Assembly (NCBI RefSeq): GCF_013205025.1
Contig: NZ_JABMLE010000001.1
Coordinates: 1 to 64,000, forward strand
Source of the DNA: Rathayibacter sp. VKM Ac-2857
Lineage (GTDB): Bacteria > Actinomycetota > Actinomycetes > Actinomycetales > Microbacteriaceae
Length of the DNA: 64,000 nt
Reading direction: 5' to 3'
Within the stretch, counting starts at the first letter, position 1. Each line of letters starts with the position of its first letter. A program made the position numbers and the translations under genes. Shown here piece by piece: positions 9,161 through 18,005 of the stretch. The notes beneath the pieces were generated by a model. It did no database searches and was not told the origin of the DNA. It saw only the letters and a list, made by a program, of their open reading frames with translations.

Positions 9161-9729
9161 TGCTCCGCCGGGCCGACCAGGCGTTGAAGCCTCGCGCGCT
9201 GCTCGTGGAGCACCACGACCAGCGTGCTGTCTCGCTCCCGGAGCCACTGCTCCAGCGACGCGTCGAAGAGCGCGGCCGCCGTGCGGGCGGCGAGCGCCGC
9301 GTCCTCCGCCGGGACACTCCGCTCGACCAGCGCGTCGCGCATCGCGTCGGCGAGCACCGCCGACTTCAGCAGCTCGCGCTCGCGCAGCGCCGGCTCGGAC
9401 ACGATCACCGCTCGCCGCGCCGCGATCTCTCCGCGCCAACCCTCGAGGTCCCCCGCCGCGACCGTCACGAGTCCGTGCATCAGCAGGCCCAGCGGATCGA
9501 GGCCCGCGGGCGCCGCGGCGAGCAGTCGCGCCACCACCTCCGGGAACTCCCGCTCGCGGAGGAACAGCACGTCGCGCTTGTCGGGGAAGTGCCGGAAGAA
9601 GGTGCGGGTCGTGAGCCCGGCCCGCTCGGCGATCGACGGCACCGTCGTCGAGGAGTAGCCGTGCTCGGCGAACAGCTCCATCGCGGCGCGCTCGAGGCGC
9701 AGAGCGGCGTCGGGGGCCCAGCGTGACAT
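9142..9729 (-). CDS. TetR-family transcriptional regulator
   Basis: TetR/AcrR repressor of 195 residues. The N-terminal helix-turn-helix spans about residues 10-55 (AAMELFAEHGYSSTTVPSIA, then AGLTTRTFFRHFPDKRDVLF). The C-terminal ligand domain is unspecific. It is divergent from a medium-chain reductase gene, and two near-identical operator palindromes lie between them, so it probably controls that reductase, the following MFS gene and itself. TAGCCT (9741-9736) is exactly six bases upstream of the ATG with no ribosome binding site, indicating a leaderless message; operator 1 covers the expected -35 region of this promoter. Confidence 0.9.
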   Translation of the reverse strand: MSRWAPDAALRLERAAMELFAEHGYSSTTVPSIAERAGLTTRTFFRHFPDKRDVLFLREREFPEVVARLLAAAPAGLDPLGLLMHGLVTVAAGDLEGWRGEIAARRAVIVSEPALRERELLKSAVLADAMRDALVERSVPAEDAALAARTAAALFDASLEQWLRERDSTLVVVLHEQRARLQRLVGPAEQAGSPE

Positions 9730-9735
9730 GGAGAC

Positions 9736-9793
9736 AGGCTAGCCGATGACACGACGTGTCATCAAGTGTACGGTGACGACACGTCCTGTCATC
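9736..9793. promoter_or_regulatory. Divergent promoters with two TetR operator palindromes
   Basis: Operator 1 is GATGACACGACGTGTCATC at 9745-9763, a perfect palindrome with 9-bp arms. Operator 2 at 9775-9793 matches it at 16 of 19 positions, with centres exactly 30 bp apart, about three helical turns. The reductase promoter fits ATGACA (9746-9751), a 17-nt spacer and TACGGT (9769-9774). Its -35 thus lies in operator 1 and its likely start site, near 9781, in operator 2. The tetR -10 (TAGCCT, 9741-9736) abuts operator 1. Binding of the adjacent TetR would block both directions. Confidence 0.8.
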
Positions 9794-9809
9794 GAGCACT
9801 GGAGACCCG

Positions 9810-10943
9810 TTGCCCTCGAACCCCGCTGTGCCCACGAACACCGCCGCCCGGCTCCCCTCCGCCCGCGCCGACCTCGTCGTCGGGCCCGCCGCGCTGCACG
9901 TCCCCGGGCCCGGCGAGCTGCTCGTGCGCAACCGCGCCGTCGCCGTGAACCCGCTCGACGAGCTCAAGCAGTGGACCGGCGACCTGATGTACCGCTGGCT
10001 GCCCTACCCCTCCGTGCTCGGCGAGGACGTCGCCGGCGAGGTCGCGGCGGTCGGGCCCGGCGTCGACCGCTTCTCCGTCGGCGACCGCGTCGTCGCCTAC
10101 GCGGTCGGGATGGAGCGCGGGCGCCGGCACGACGCCGAGGGCGGCTTCCAGGAGTACACGGTCGTCCGGGCGGATCTCGCCGCGCCGATCCCGCCGCAGC
10201 TGGCGGACGAGCAGGCCGTGGTGCTGCCGCTCGCGGTCTCCACCGCCGCCACCGCGCTCTTCCAGAAGGACCGCCTCGCGCTGCCCCACCCGTCGGCCGA
10301 GCCCGTCGCCACCGGCCGGACCGTCGTCGTCTGGGGCGGCGCCACCAGCGTCGGCAGCAACGCGATCCAGCTCGCCGTCGCCTCCGGCCACCGCGTCGTC
10401 GCCACCGCCTCGCCCGGCAACCATGCCCGCCTCCGCGAGCTCGGCGCCGACGTGGTCGTCGACTACCGCGGCCCGAGTGCGGTCGCCGACGTCGTCGCCG
10501 CGATCGGCGGCGCCGAGGTGGCGGGGATCCTCGCGGTCGGCACCGGCTCCGCCGAGCCCTGCGTCGCCGTCGCGGCCGCCACCGGAGCCCGCCGGGTCGC
10601 CCTCGCCAGTCCCTCGGTCTCCTTCGGCTCCCTGCCGCGGAAGGCGGGGCTCTCCCTCCCGTTCGTGCGCACGATGTCGCGCCTCGTCGGCGCGAACCTC
10701 CGCCTCCAGTTCGCCGCCCGCCGCCGCGGCATCCGCGCCCGCTACGTCTGGGGCGCCACGCTGATGAGCAACGAGGTCGGGCCGATGCTCTGGCGCGACC
10801 ACCTGCCGAGCGCGCTCGCCGACGGCCGGCACCGCTGCGCGCCCGAGCCCGAGGTCGTCGGCACCGGTCTCGGCGCCGTGCAGGGCGCGCTCGACCGGTT
10901 GCACGCGGGGGTGTCGGCACGGAAGCTGGTCGTGCGGCTCTGA
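9810..10943 (+). CDS. Medium-chain dehydrogenase/reductase, quinone or enoyl reductase type
   Basis: MDR-superfamily oxidoreductase of 377 residues. The N-terminal GroES-like domain (NPLDELKQWTG, VLGEDVAGEVAAVGPGVDRF) is followed by a Rossmann domain with VVVWGGATSVGSNAIQLA for NAD(P)H binding. The catalytic zinc cysteines of alcohol dehydrogenases are absent, so a zinc-free quinone- or enoyl-reductase activity is more likely. It is divergent from tetR and followed within 33 bp by an MFS transporter gene, which together suggest inducible modification and export of a toxic compound. The start is TTG at 9810 after GGAGA; a GTG at 9828 is an alternative. Confidence 0.85.
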   Translation: MPSNPAVPTNTAARLPSARADLVVGPAALHVPGPGELLVRNRAVAVNPLDELKQWTGDLMYRWLPYPSVLGEDVAGEVAAVGPGVDRFSVGDRVVAYAVGMERGRRHDAEGGFQEYTVVRADLAAPIPPQLADEQAVVLPLAVSTAATALFQKDRLALPHPSAEPVATGRTVVVWGGATSVGSNAIQLAVASGHRVVATASPGNHARLRELGADVVVDYRGPSAVADVVAAIGGAEVAGILAVGTGSAEPCVAVAAATGARRVALASPSVSFGSLPRKAGLSLPFVRTMSRLVGANLRLQFAARRRGIRARYVWGATLMSNEVGPMLWRDHLPSALADGRHRCAPEPEVVGTGLGAVQGALDRLHAGVSARKLVVRL

Positions 10944-10975
10944 CCGCGAGCCGCTCCGGTGCGCCACTATGGACC

Positions 10976-12196
10976 GTGCCGCTCCCCTCCGCCGCCGGAC
11001 CGTCCGTGCCCTCCACCCGCTCCTGGCTGCTCGTCGCGCCGTCGCTCGTCGTCCTCGGCTGGGGCGGCAACCAGTTCCTGCCGCTGATGCAGCTCTACCG
11101 CCAGCTCGAGGGCTACACGCAGACGCAGGTCACGATCCTGCTCGCCGCCTACGTCCTCGGCATCGTGCCCGGCTTCGCCCTGGCCGGCGGCTGGTCCGAC
11201 CGCTTCGGCCGCCGGCCGGTGCTGCTGGCCGGCCTCGTCCTCGGGGTCCTCGGCAGTGTCGTGCTCGCCTGCTCCCCCGCCTCCGTGCTCGGTCTCGGCA
11301 TCGGCCGCTTCATCAGCGGGCTCAGCGTCGCGGCCGGGATGGTCGTCGGCACGGCCTGGATCAAGGAGCTGTCGATCGCGACGGGAGCGTCCTCGGCCGG
11401 CGCCCGCCGCGCCTCCGCGATGCTCACCATCGGCTTCGGCGGCGGTGCGGGAGTCGGCGGCGCGCTCGCGCAGTTCGGCCCCTGGCCGACCGTGCTGCCC
11501 TACTTCGTGCAGTCGGCGGCCTGCGTCGCGGCCGTCCTGGTGCTCCTCCGCGCGCCGGAGACCCGCGCCTACGACCCGTCCGCCGGCCGCCTCGCCGGCG
11601 AGCTCAGCATCCCGCGCCCCGCCCGCGCCCGCTTCGCCGCCGTCGTCCTGCCGCTCGCCCCCTGGGTGTTCGCGGCGCCCGCCCTGTCCTTCGCGGTCGG
11701 GCCGAGCCTGGTCGCCGACCGCCTGCCCGGCGTCACCGTCGGCTTCGCGACCCTCGTCACCGTGATCACCCTCGGCTGCGGCTGGGTCACCCAGCTCTTC
11801 TCCGGCCCGCTGCTCGCGCGGCTGCGCGGCCGCGGCGCCCTCGTCGGCGGCGCGCTCACGGCGCTCGGCGCGCTGCTGCTGATCCCGGCCGCCGTCGGGC
11901 AGCAGCTCTGGCCGGTCCTCGTCGCCGCGCCGGTCTTCGGCTGCGGCTACGGCCTCGCGATGGTCTCCGGGCTGACCGCCTCGCAGGCCCTCGTCGAGAC
12001 CCGCGACCTGGCGAGCATCACCGCCGTCTACTACTCGGTCACCTACGCGGGCTTCCTCGTGCCGGCGATCCTGGCCGCGCTGGCCGTCGCCCTGCCGATG
12101 CCGCTGCTGCTGGCGGCGACCGCGCTGGCGATCCTCGCCTGCGTCGCGCTCGCGGCCCGTGGACTGCGCCGCCGGTCCGCGCCTACGCTCACCTGA
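10976..12196 (+). CDS. MFS-family multidrug-type transporter
   Basis: Major facilitator permease of about 406 residues with twelve predicted hydrophobic segments. The loop 2-3 signature is present as GGWSDRFGRRPVLLAG, and the second half has a large cytoplasmic break near YDPSAGRLAGELSI. It follows the TetR-controlled reductase gene on the same strand and is likely co-transcribed, which favours an efflux role, though the substrate is unknown. The start is uncertain: GTG at 10976 gives a 10-residue longer N-terminus than GTG at 11006, and neither has a good ribosome binding site. Confidence 0.8.
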   Translation: MPLPSAAGPSVPSTRSWLLVAPSLVVLGWGGNQFLPLMQLYRQLEGYTQTQVTILLAAYVLGIVPGFALAGGWSDRFGRRPVLLAGLVLGVLGSVVLACSPASVLGLGIGRFISGLSVAAGMVVGTAWIKELSIATGASSAGARRASAMLTIGFGGGAGVGGALAQFGPWPTVLPYFVQSAACVAAVLVLLRAPETRAYDPSAGRLAGELSIPRPARARFAAVVLPLAPWVFAAPALSFAVGPSLVADRLPGVTVGFATLVTVITLGCGWVTQLFSGPLLARLRGRGALVGGALTALGALLLIPAAVGQQLWPVLVAAPVFGCGYGLAMVSGLTASQALVETRDLASITAVYYSVTYAGFLVPAILAALAVALPMPLLLAATALAILACVALAARGLRRRSAPTLT

Positions 12197-12222
12197 ACCG
12201 TCGTCCGCCCGAAGGAGACCCC

Positions 12223-12879
12223 GTGTCAAAGGTCCGAGTCCACAACTTCTCCGTCTCGCTCGACGGCTACGCCGCCGGGGAGGGCCAGTCGCTCGAGACC
12301 CCGTTCGGCCACGCCGGCTCCCGGCTGGTCGAGTGGGCGATGGGGACCCGCACCTTCCGCAGGATGGGCCTGCCCGGTCCGGGCGAGGGCTCGCAGGGCG
12401 TCGACGAGGCGTTCGCCGGCGCCTGGGCGGACGGCGTCGGCGCCGAGATCATGGGCCGCAACAAGTTCGGGCCCCAGCGCGGTCCATGGGAGGACGAGGA
12501 GTGGACCGGCTGGTGGGGCGAGGACCCGGTCTTCCACACGCCGGTCGTGGTCCTCACGCACCACCCGCGCCCGACCGTCACGATGGCCGGCGGCACGAGC
12601 TTCCACTTCGTCGACGCCGACCCGGCGACCGCCCTCGAGCGGGCCCGCGAGCTGGCCGGCAGCGGCGACGTGCGCATCGGCGGTGGCGCGGCGACGGTGC
12701 GGCAGTTCCTCGCCGCCGATCTCGTCGACCGGATGCACGTCGTGCTCGTCCCGATCGTCCTCGGCCGCGGCGAGCGGCTGTGGGACGGGCTCGAGGGCCT
12801 GGAGCAGCGCTTCCACATCGAGGCGACGCCGTCACCGTCCGGGGTCGTGCACCTCGTCTTCGAGCGCCGGGAGCGCTAG
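12223..12879 (+). CDS. Dihydrofolate reductase/RibD C-domain family protein
   Basis: A 218-residue member of the DHFR-like RibD_C family. It opens with KVRVHNFSVSLDGYAAG, the strand and Asp typical of the fold, and has GDVRIGGGAATVRQFLAADLVD for the NADPH phosphate region and LVPIVLGRGERLWDG near the end. These stand-alone proteins are widespread in actinobacteria and mostly uncharacterised; there is no evidence for a folate or riboflavin role. The GTG start at 12223 follows GAAGGAG. Its TAG overlaps the TAG of the convergent LLM gene in the palindrome CTAG. Confidence 0.85.
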   Translation: MSKVRVHNFSVSLDGYAAGEGQSLETPFGHAGSRLVEWAMGTRTFRRMGLPGPGEGSQGVDEAFAGAWADGVGAEIMGRNKFGPQRGPWEDEEWTGWWGEDPVFHTPVVVLTHHPRPTVTMAGGTSFHFVDADPATALERARELAGSGDVRIGGGAATVRQFLAADLVDRMHVVLVPIVLGRGERLWDGLEGLEQRFHIEATPSPSGVVHLVFERRER

Positions 12880-13751
12880 AACCGCGCCGCTACCTCGTAG
12901 AGCACGTCCTCGTCGCCGGCGTACAGCCCCTCCATCCGCGGCCAGTGCGCGATCACGTCGGTGAAGCCCAGCGCCTCGGCGCGGCCGGCCGAGTCGGCGT
13001 AGCGGTCGACGCTCTCGAGCGAGTAGTCCGGGCCGGAGTCGAGCGAGAGGTGCCGCTCGATCGAGCGCGGGTCGCGACCGGCGGCCTCGAGCGCGTCGTC
13101 GAGGCGCTTCGAGAGCTCGGCGACCGCCGCCCACCACTCCTCGGTGCTGCGGCCCTCCGGACCCGTCGTCACCCAGCCCTGCGCCCGCTCGGCCACGAGC
13201 GCGAGGCCCTTGGGCCCGTTCGCCGCGAGCACGAACGGCACGCGCGGCGACTGCACCGGCTCCCCCACCATCCGGGCCCCGCGCGCGGTGAACCAGGCGC
13301 CTTCGAGGTCGATGCCGCCCGAGCCGGGCACCTCGTGCCGCAGCAGCACGTCGAGTGCCGCGACGAACTCCACGTAGCGCTCGTGCCGCTCCCGCGGCGA
13401 GTGCAGCTCCTGCCCCAGCACCGTCGCGTCGAAGCCCGTCCCGCCCGAGCCGACCCCGAGGACGAAGCGGCCGCCCGAGATCTCGTCCACCGTGGCGATC
13501 TCCTTCGCGAACGGCACCGGGTGCCGGAAGTTCGGCGAGGCGACGAAGGTGCCCAGCCGCAGCGTCTCGGTGACCACCGCGGCGGCCGTCAGCGTCGGGA
13601 TCGTCGCGTGCCAGACCTGGTCCGCGAGCGAGCGCCAGGAGAGGTGGTCGTAGGTCCAGGCGTGATCGAAGCCGAGCCCCTCCGCGGACTGCCACTTGCG
13701 GCGGGCGGTGGACCAGGGCTCCTGCGGGAGGATGACGATGCCGTGTCGCAT
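12876..13751 (-). CDS. LLM-class (luciferase-like) flavin/F420 oxidoreductase
   Basis: A 291-residue TIM-barrel protein of the luciferase-like monooxygenase family. Diagnostic stretches are [28 protein letters not shown] and [24 protein letters not shown]. In actinobacteria many use F420, others FMN; the substrate is unknown. The ATG at 13751 is six bases downstream of TACACT (13763-13758) with no ribosome binding site, so the message is probably leaderless. The gene is divergent from nhaA, whose promoter region it shares, and ends by overlapping the upstream DHFR-like gene by 4 bp. Confidence 0.85.
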   Translation of the reverse strand: MRHGIVILPQEPWSTARRKWQSAEGLGFDHAWTYDHLSWRSLADQVWHATIPTLTAAAVVTETLRLGTFVASPNFRHPVPFAKEIATVDEISGGRFVLGVGSGGTGFDATVLGQELHSPRERHERYVEFVAALDVLLRHEVPGSGGIDLEGAWFTARGARMVGEPVQSPRVPFVLAANGPKGLALVAERAQGWVTTGPEGRSTEEWWAAVAELSKRLDDALEAAGRDPRSIERHLSLDSGPDYSLESVDRYADSAGRAEALGFTDVIAHWPRMEGLYAGDEDVLYEVAARF

Positions 13752-13779
13752 CGTCCGAGTGTAGGGAGGAACGTGTCGG

Positions 13780-13869
13780 TACGATGGTCGGCGGTGTGCC
13801 GGGAAGTCTGGTCGGCGGACGCGGCCCTCTGGCGCGTTCTCACGTGATCCGACGACCTCCCGAAGGAAG
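13780..13869 (+). promoter_or_regulatory. Promoter and structured RNA leader of nhaA
   Basis: TACGAT at 13780-13785 is a -10 candidate, giving a leader of about 85 nt. The leader folds on paper into three nested helices: 13800-13804 with 13858-13862, 13811-13815 with 13849-13853, and 13817-13823 with 13833-13839 (one G-U pair, 9-nt loop). The ribosome binding site AAGGAAG follows directly at 13863-13869. A second GGTCGG at 13786-13791 could compete for the same CCGAC if it were transcribed. A structured leader before a Na+/H+ antiporter suggests ion- or pH-responsive control. I cannot assign it to a named RNA family. Confidence 0.5.
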
Positions 13870-13876
13870 CCCCTCC

Positions 13877-15172
13877 GTGCCCCATACCCCTGCCGCCGAG
13901 CCCACCCGCTCCGAGCCCACCCGCCAGGCGCCGCACGCGATCTGGCGGGGCCTGCGCCAGACGCTGCGCTCCGACGCCGTCGGCGGCGCCCTGCTGCTCG
14001 GCGCGACCGTCCTCGCGCTGGTCCTCGCCAACTCGCCCGCGGCCGGCTTCTACGAGACCGTCCGCGACTACGAGTTCGGCCCCGAGGCGCTCCATTTGAA
14101 CCTCAGCGTCGGCGCCTGGGCGGCCGACGGACTGCTCGCGATCTTCTTCTTCGTCGTGGGCCTCGAGCTCAAGGAGGAATTCGTCGTCGGCAAGCTCCGC
14201 GATCCGCGCACCGCCGCGCTCCCGGTGGCCGCCGCGTTCGGCGGGGTCGCCGTCCCCGCCCTGATCTACGTCGCGATCAACGCGACCGCCGGCCCCGACG
14301 CCCTCCAGGGCTGGGCGATCCCGGTCGCCACCGACATCGCCTTCGCCGTCGCCGTGATCGCAGTCGTCGGCAAGAGCCTCCCGGTCGCCCTGCGGACGTT
14401 CCTGCTCACCCTCGCCGTCGTCGACGACCTGCTCGCCATCACGATCATCGCCGTCTTCTACACCTCGGCGATCGCCTTCCTGCCGCTGCTGCTCGCGCTC
14501 GTCCCGCTCGGGATCTTCGCCGTCCTCGTCCAGCGCGGCGTCCGCACCTGGTGGATCCTGATCCCGCTCGGCGTCGCCACCTGGGCGCTCGTCCACGCCT
14601 CCGGCATCCACGCGACCGTCGCGGGCGTGCTGCTCGGCTTCGCCGTCCCGGTCGTCGCGACCGCCCGCGCCCGCGTCCGCACCGGAACCGGCAGCGACGG
14701 CGAGCCCGAGTACGACGGGCTCGCCGCGCACTTCGCCGACCGCTGGAGCGGCGTGTCGGCCGGCGTCGCCGTCCCGGTCTTCGCCTTCTTCTCGGCCGGA
14801 GTGACGATCGGCGGCCTCACCGGCCTCGTCGAGTCGTTCCAGGACAGCATCGCCCTCGGCATCATCGTCGGCCTGGTCGTCGGCAAGCCGCTCGGCATCC
14901 TCGCGACCACCTTCCTGATCACCCGGCTGCCCGGCCTCCGCCTCGACCCCGCGCTGCGCTGGCCGGATCTGGTCGGCATGTCGATGCTCGCCGGCATCGG
15001 CTTCACCGTCTCGCTGCTCGTCGGCGAGCTGTCCTTCGGCGTCGGCAACGCGGCGGGCGAGCACGTGAAGGTCGGCGTGCTGGCCGGCTCGGTGATCGCG
15101 GCGGCGCTCGGAGCGACGGTGCTGTCGGCGCGGAGCCGCGGCTACGCGCGGTCCGGAGTCCTCTCGGACTGA
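13877..15172 (+). CDS. nhaA: Na+/H+ antiporter NhaA
   Basis: Electrogenic Na+/H+ antiporter in the cytoplasmic membrane, exporting Na+ in exchange for H+ for sodium and alkaline-pH tolerance. The 431-residue protein has the family's hydrophobic pattern, the entrance motif [16 protein letters not shown], the TDIAFAV segment of the discontinuous helix, and the paired cation-binding aspartates Asp183-Asp184 in [10 protein letters not shown], matching Asp163-Asp164 of the E. coli protein. The start is the GTG at 13877 after AAGGAAG; the frame is open further upstream but runs through the structured leader. Its last 31 bp overlap the convergent LysR gene. Confidence 0.92.
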   Translation: MPHTPAAEPTRSEPTRQAPHAIWRGLRQTLRSDAVGGALLLGATVLALVLANSPAAGFYETVRDYEFGPEALHLNLSVGAWAADGLLAIFFFVVGLELKEEFVVGKLRDPRTAALPVAAAFGGVAVPALIYVAINATAGPDALQGWAIPVATDIAFAVAVIAVVGKSLPVALRTFLLTLAVVDDLLAITIIAVFYTSAIAFLPLLLALVPLGIFAVLVQRGVRTWWILIPLGVATWALVHASGIHATVAGVLLGFAVPVVATARARVRTGTGSDGEPEYDGLAAHFADRWSGVSAGVAVPVFAFFSAGVTIGGLTGLVESFQDSIALGIIVGLVVGKPLGILATTFLITRLPGLRLDPALRWPDLVGMSMLAGIGFTVSLLVGELSFGVGNAAGEHVKVGVLAGSVIAAALGATVLSARSRGYARSGVLSD

Positions 15173-16098
15173 CCCCCCGCCAGCCGCATCGTGCCGCCGG
15201 CCCGCGCCGCGAACGCCCGCGCGGTCGCCGCGATCGTCCGCTGCATGACCCGCACCGCCGCCGTCGGCGCGAGGTCCGCCGGGCGGGCGAGGCTGATCGT
15301 CCGGCTGAGCGTGGGCTCCTCGAGCCGGATCGAGCGGAGCCCGGGGCGGCCCTGCAGCACCATCGCCGGCACGATCGCGACGCCGAGCCCGCGCTCGGCG
15401 AAGCGCAGCACCGCGTCCATCTCGGCGCCCTCCAGCACGACGTCGGGCATCAGGCCCGCGGCGGCGAACGCGGCATCGGTCGTCCGGCGCAGGTCGTAGC
15501 TGGAGTTGAAGACGATCTGCGGAAGCGCGGCCACCGCCGCCAGGCCGAGGGCATCACCGGCGGCGAGCGCCGGCTCGTCCGCCGAGGAGACCACGACCAG
15601 CTCCTCGACCAGCAGCGGCGTCACCGTGAACGCGCCGACGGCCGCCGCCGTCGACGTCGTCACGAGCGCGAGGTCGAGCTCCCCGCGCGCGAGTCGATCG
15701 AACAGGCTCCGCGAGCCGTCCTCGGCCAGGTGCAACTCGATCGCGGGATGCGCCGCGTGGAAGGCGTGCAGCACCTCCGCGACGAGGCTGATGCAGAGCG
15801 TCGGCGTCGCGCCGAAGCGGACCCGCCCGCGCTCGAGCCCGGCGAGCTCGGCCAGCTCCCGCCGCACCGACTCGGCGTCCGCGAGCATGCGCCGCGCGAG
15901 CGGCAGCAGCAGCTCGCCGGCGGAGGTGAGCGTGCTGCCGGAGCGCGCCCGGTGGAACAGCTCGGAGCCGAGGTCCTGCTCGAGCGCGGAGATCTGGCGG
16001 CTCAGCGAGGGCTGCGCGAGATGCAGCTCCTCGGCGGCGCGGGTGAAGCTGCCGAGGCGCGCGACCTCGACGAAGCCGGACAGCTGCTCGAAGTTCAT
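15142..16098 (-). CDS. LysR-family transcriptional regulator
   Basis: LysR-type regulator with an N-terminal winged helix ([20 protein letters not shown], then [20 protein letters not shown]) and a C-terminal two-lobed periplasmic-binding-like effector domain. It is divergent from the fumarate-reductase-like flavoprotein gene, 76 bp apart, and probably regulates it. The start is set at 16098 rather than 16104 because TACGCT (16110-16105) lies exactly six bases upstream of it and no Shine-Dalgarno sequence is present, the leaderless pattern. The 3' end overlaps nhaA by 31 bp. Confidence 0.88.
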   Translation of the reverse strand: MNFEQLSGFVEVARLGSFTRAAEELHLAQPSLSRQISALEQDLGSELFHRARSGSTLTSAGELLLPLARRMLADAESVRRELAELAGLERGRVRFGATPTLCISLVAEVLHAFHAAHPAIELHLAEDGSRSLFDRLARGELDLALVTTSTAAAVGAFTVTPLLVEELVVVSSADEPALAAGDALGLAAVAALPQIVFNSSYDLRRTTDAAFAAAGLMPDVVLEGAEMDAVLRFAERGLGVAIVPAMVLQGRPGLRSIRLEEPTLSRTISLARPADLAPTAAVRVMQRTIAATARAFAARAGGTMRLAGGQSERTPDRA

Positions 16099-16104
16099 GG
16101 CCAT

Positions 16105-16168
16105 AGCGTAAGCGCATGCCGAGCCCCAGCATTATGCATTGGAGTAATCGAAGCGCCCTGCCTAGCGT
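16105..16168. promoter_or_regulatory. LysR operator and divergent leaderless promoters
   Basis: ATTATGCATTGGAGTAAT at 16131-16148 has ATTA/TAAT arms around a 10-bp centre and contains a T-N11-A arrangement, the usual LysR box. On the + strand, TAGCGT (16163-16168) is the -10 of the flavoprotein gene, and TTGGAG (16139-16144), inside the box, is at -35 distance. On the - strand, TACGCT (16110-16105) serves lysR. Both -10 boxes lie six bases from their start codons. Confidence 0.6.
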
Positions 16169-16174
16169 GGAGTC

Positions 16175-17926
16175 ATGACCACTTCAGCGACCACCACGAC
16201 CCCGGAGCGCCGGATCTCCACCTCCGTCCTCGTCATCGGCACCGGCGGCTCGGGACTTCGCGCCGCGATCGAGCTGGCCGAGGCCGGCGTCGACGTCCTC
16301 GCGCTGGGCAAGCGCTCGAAGTCGGACGCCCACACCTCGCTCGCCGCCGGCGGCATCAACGCGGCCCTCGCGACGATGGACCCCGACGACAGCTGGCAGC
16401 AGCACGCGGCCGACACGATCACCGAGTCCTACCAGCTCGCCAACCCGCACACGGTCGAGATCGTCACCTCGAACGCCGCCCGCGGCATCCAGGACCTCGA
16501 GCGCTACGGCATGCCGTTCGCCCGCGAGGACGACGGCCGCATCTCGCAGCGCTTCTTCGGCGCGCACACCTACCGCCGCACCGCCTTCGCCGGCGACTAC
16601 ACCGGCCTCGAGATCCAGCGCACGCTGGTCAACCGGGCGGCGCAGCTCGACATCCCGATCCTGGACACCGTCTACGTCACCCGCATCCTCGTCAACGAGG
16701 ACGGCGCCGTCTTCGGCGCCTACGGCTTCGACCTCGTCGACGGCACCCGCTACCTGATCCACGCCGACGCGGTGATCCTCGCCGCCGGCGGTCACAACCG
16801 CATCTGGCGCCGCACCTCCTCGCGCCGCGACGAGAACACGGGCGACTCGTTCCGCCTGGCCGTCGAGGCCGGCGGGCGCCTGCGCGACCCGGAGCTGGTG
16901 CAGTTCCACCCGTCGGGCATCATCGAGCCCGAGAACGCGGCCGGCACGCTCATCTCCGAGGCGGCCCGCGGCGAGGGCGGCATCCTCCGCAACGGCCTCG
17001 GCGAGCGCTTCATGGGCAAGTACGACCCGGAGCGGATGGAGCTCTCCACGCGCGACCGCGTCGCGCTCGCCTGCTACACCGAGATCAAGGAGGGCCGCGG
17101 CACGCCGAACGGCGGTGTCTGGCTCGACGTCTCGCACCTCCCGCGCGAGACGATCATGACCCGCCTCCCCCGCGTCTACCAGACGATGCTCGAGCTGCAG
17201 ATGCTCGACATCACGAAGGACCCGATCGAGATCGCGCCCACCGCGCACTACTCGATGGGCGGCGTCTGGGTCCGCTCGGACGACCACAGCACCGACGTCC
17301 CCGGCCTCTACGCCATCGGCGAGGCGTCCAGCGGTCTGCACGGCGCCAACCGGCTCGGCGGCAACTCGCTGATCGAGCTGCTCGTCTTCGGCCGCATCGT
17401 CGGGCAGGCGGCGGCGGAGTATTCCGCCTCGCTGACCGCTCAGACCCGCTCGGCGGCCTCGGTGCAGGTCGCCCGCGACGAGATCGCCGACCTGCTCGCC
17501 GCCGACGGCGAGGAGAACGTGCGGGCCCTGCAGCGCGCGATCCGCAACACCATGACCGAGCACGCCGGCGTCGTCCGCGACGAGGCGGGCCTGCTGGCCG
17601 GTCTCGCCGAGCTGAACGCCATCGAGGCGCGCATCGCCGGCATCGGCATCCACCCGGACATCGCGGGCTTCCAGGACCTCGCGCACGCCTTCGACCTGAA
17701 GTCCGCCGCGATGGCGGCGCGGGCGACCCTCGAGGCCGCGCTGGAGCGCCGCGAGAGCCGCGGCTGCCACAACCGCAGCGACTACCCCGAGATCGACCCG
17801 GCGCTCCAGGTGAACCTGGTCTGGTCGCCGTCCACCGGGATCACCCGCGAGGAGATCCCCGCGGTGCCGGAGGAGATCCAGGCGCTGATCCGCGAGGTCG
17901 CGACCGCGGGGAAGCTGCTCGAGTAG
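16175..17926 (+). CDS. FAD-dependent succinate dehydrogenase/fumarate reductase-like flavoprotein
   Basis: A 583-residue flavoprotein of the SdhA/FrdA/NadB superfamily. The N-terminal dinucleotide motif is VLVIGTGGSGLRAAIELAEAG; the capping and active-site region includes HTSLAAGGINAAL, QFHPSGI, SEAARGEGG, and GEASSGLHGANRLGGNSL for FAD binding. No iron-sulfur or membrane-anchor subunit gene is nearby, so it is not a normal respiratory complex. No nadA or nadC flanks it, which argues against L-aspartate oxidase but does not exclude it. The divergent LysR is its likely regulator. Its -10 TAGCGT (16163-16168) is six bases before the ATG, consistent with a leaderless mRNA. Confidence 0.8.
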   Translation: MTTSATTTTPERRISTSVLVIGTGGSGLRAAIELAEAGVDVLALGKRSKSDAHTSLAAGGINAALATMDPDDSWQQHAADTITESYQLANPHTVEIVTSNAARGIQDLERYGMPFAREDDGRISQRFFGAHTYRRTAFAGDYTGLEIQRTLVNRAAQLDIPILDTVYVTRILVNEDGAVFGAYGFDLVDGTRYLIHADAVILAAGGHNRIWRRTSSRRDENTGDSFRLAVEAGGRLRDPELVQFHPSGIIEPENAAGTLISEAARGEGGILRNGLGERFMGKYDPERMELSTRDRVALACYTEIKEGRGTPNGGVWLDVSHLPRETIMTRLPRVYQTMLELQMLDITKDPIEIAPTAHYSMGGVWVRSDDHSTDVPGLYAIGEASSGLHGANRLGGNSLIELLVFGRIVGQAAAEYSASLTAQTRSAASVQVARDEIADLLAADGEENVRALQRAIRNTMTEHAGVVRDEAGLLAGLAELNAIEARIAGIGIHPDIAGFQDLAHAFDLKSAAMAARATLEAALERRESRGCHNRSDYPEIDPALQVNLVWSPSTGITREEIPAVPEEIQALIREVATAGKLLE

Positions 17927-17953
17927 CGGCACCGCTCGCGCTCCGCGCACACG

Positions 17954-17989
17954 ACGACGCCGGCCCGGATGATCCCGGGCCGGCGTCGT
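17954..17989. terminator. Strong bidirectional hairpin
   Basis: A perfect 15-bp stem (17954-17968 with 17975-17989; arm ACGACGCCGGCCCGG) with a 6-nt loop. It lies between the convergent ends of the flavoprotein gene and the GlsB-like gene. There is no long U-run, as is common for high-GC actinobacterial terminators. Confidence 0.7.
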
Positions 17990-18005
17990 GTCGTTCCGCA
18001 TCCGA

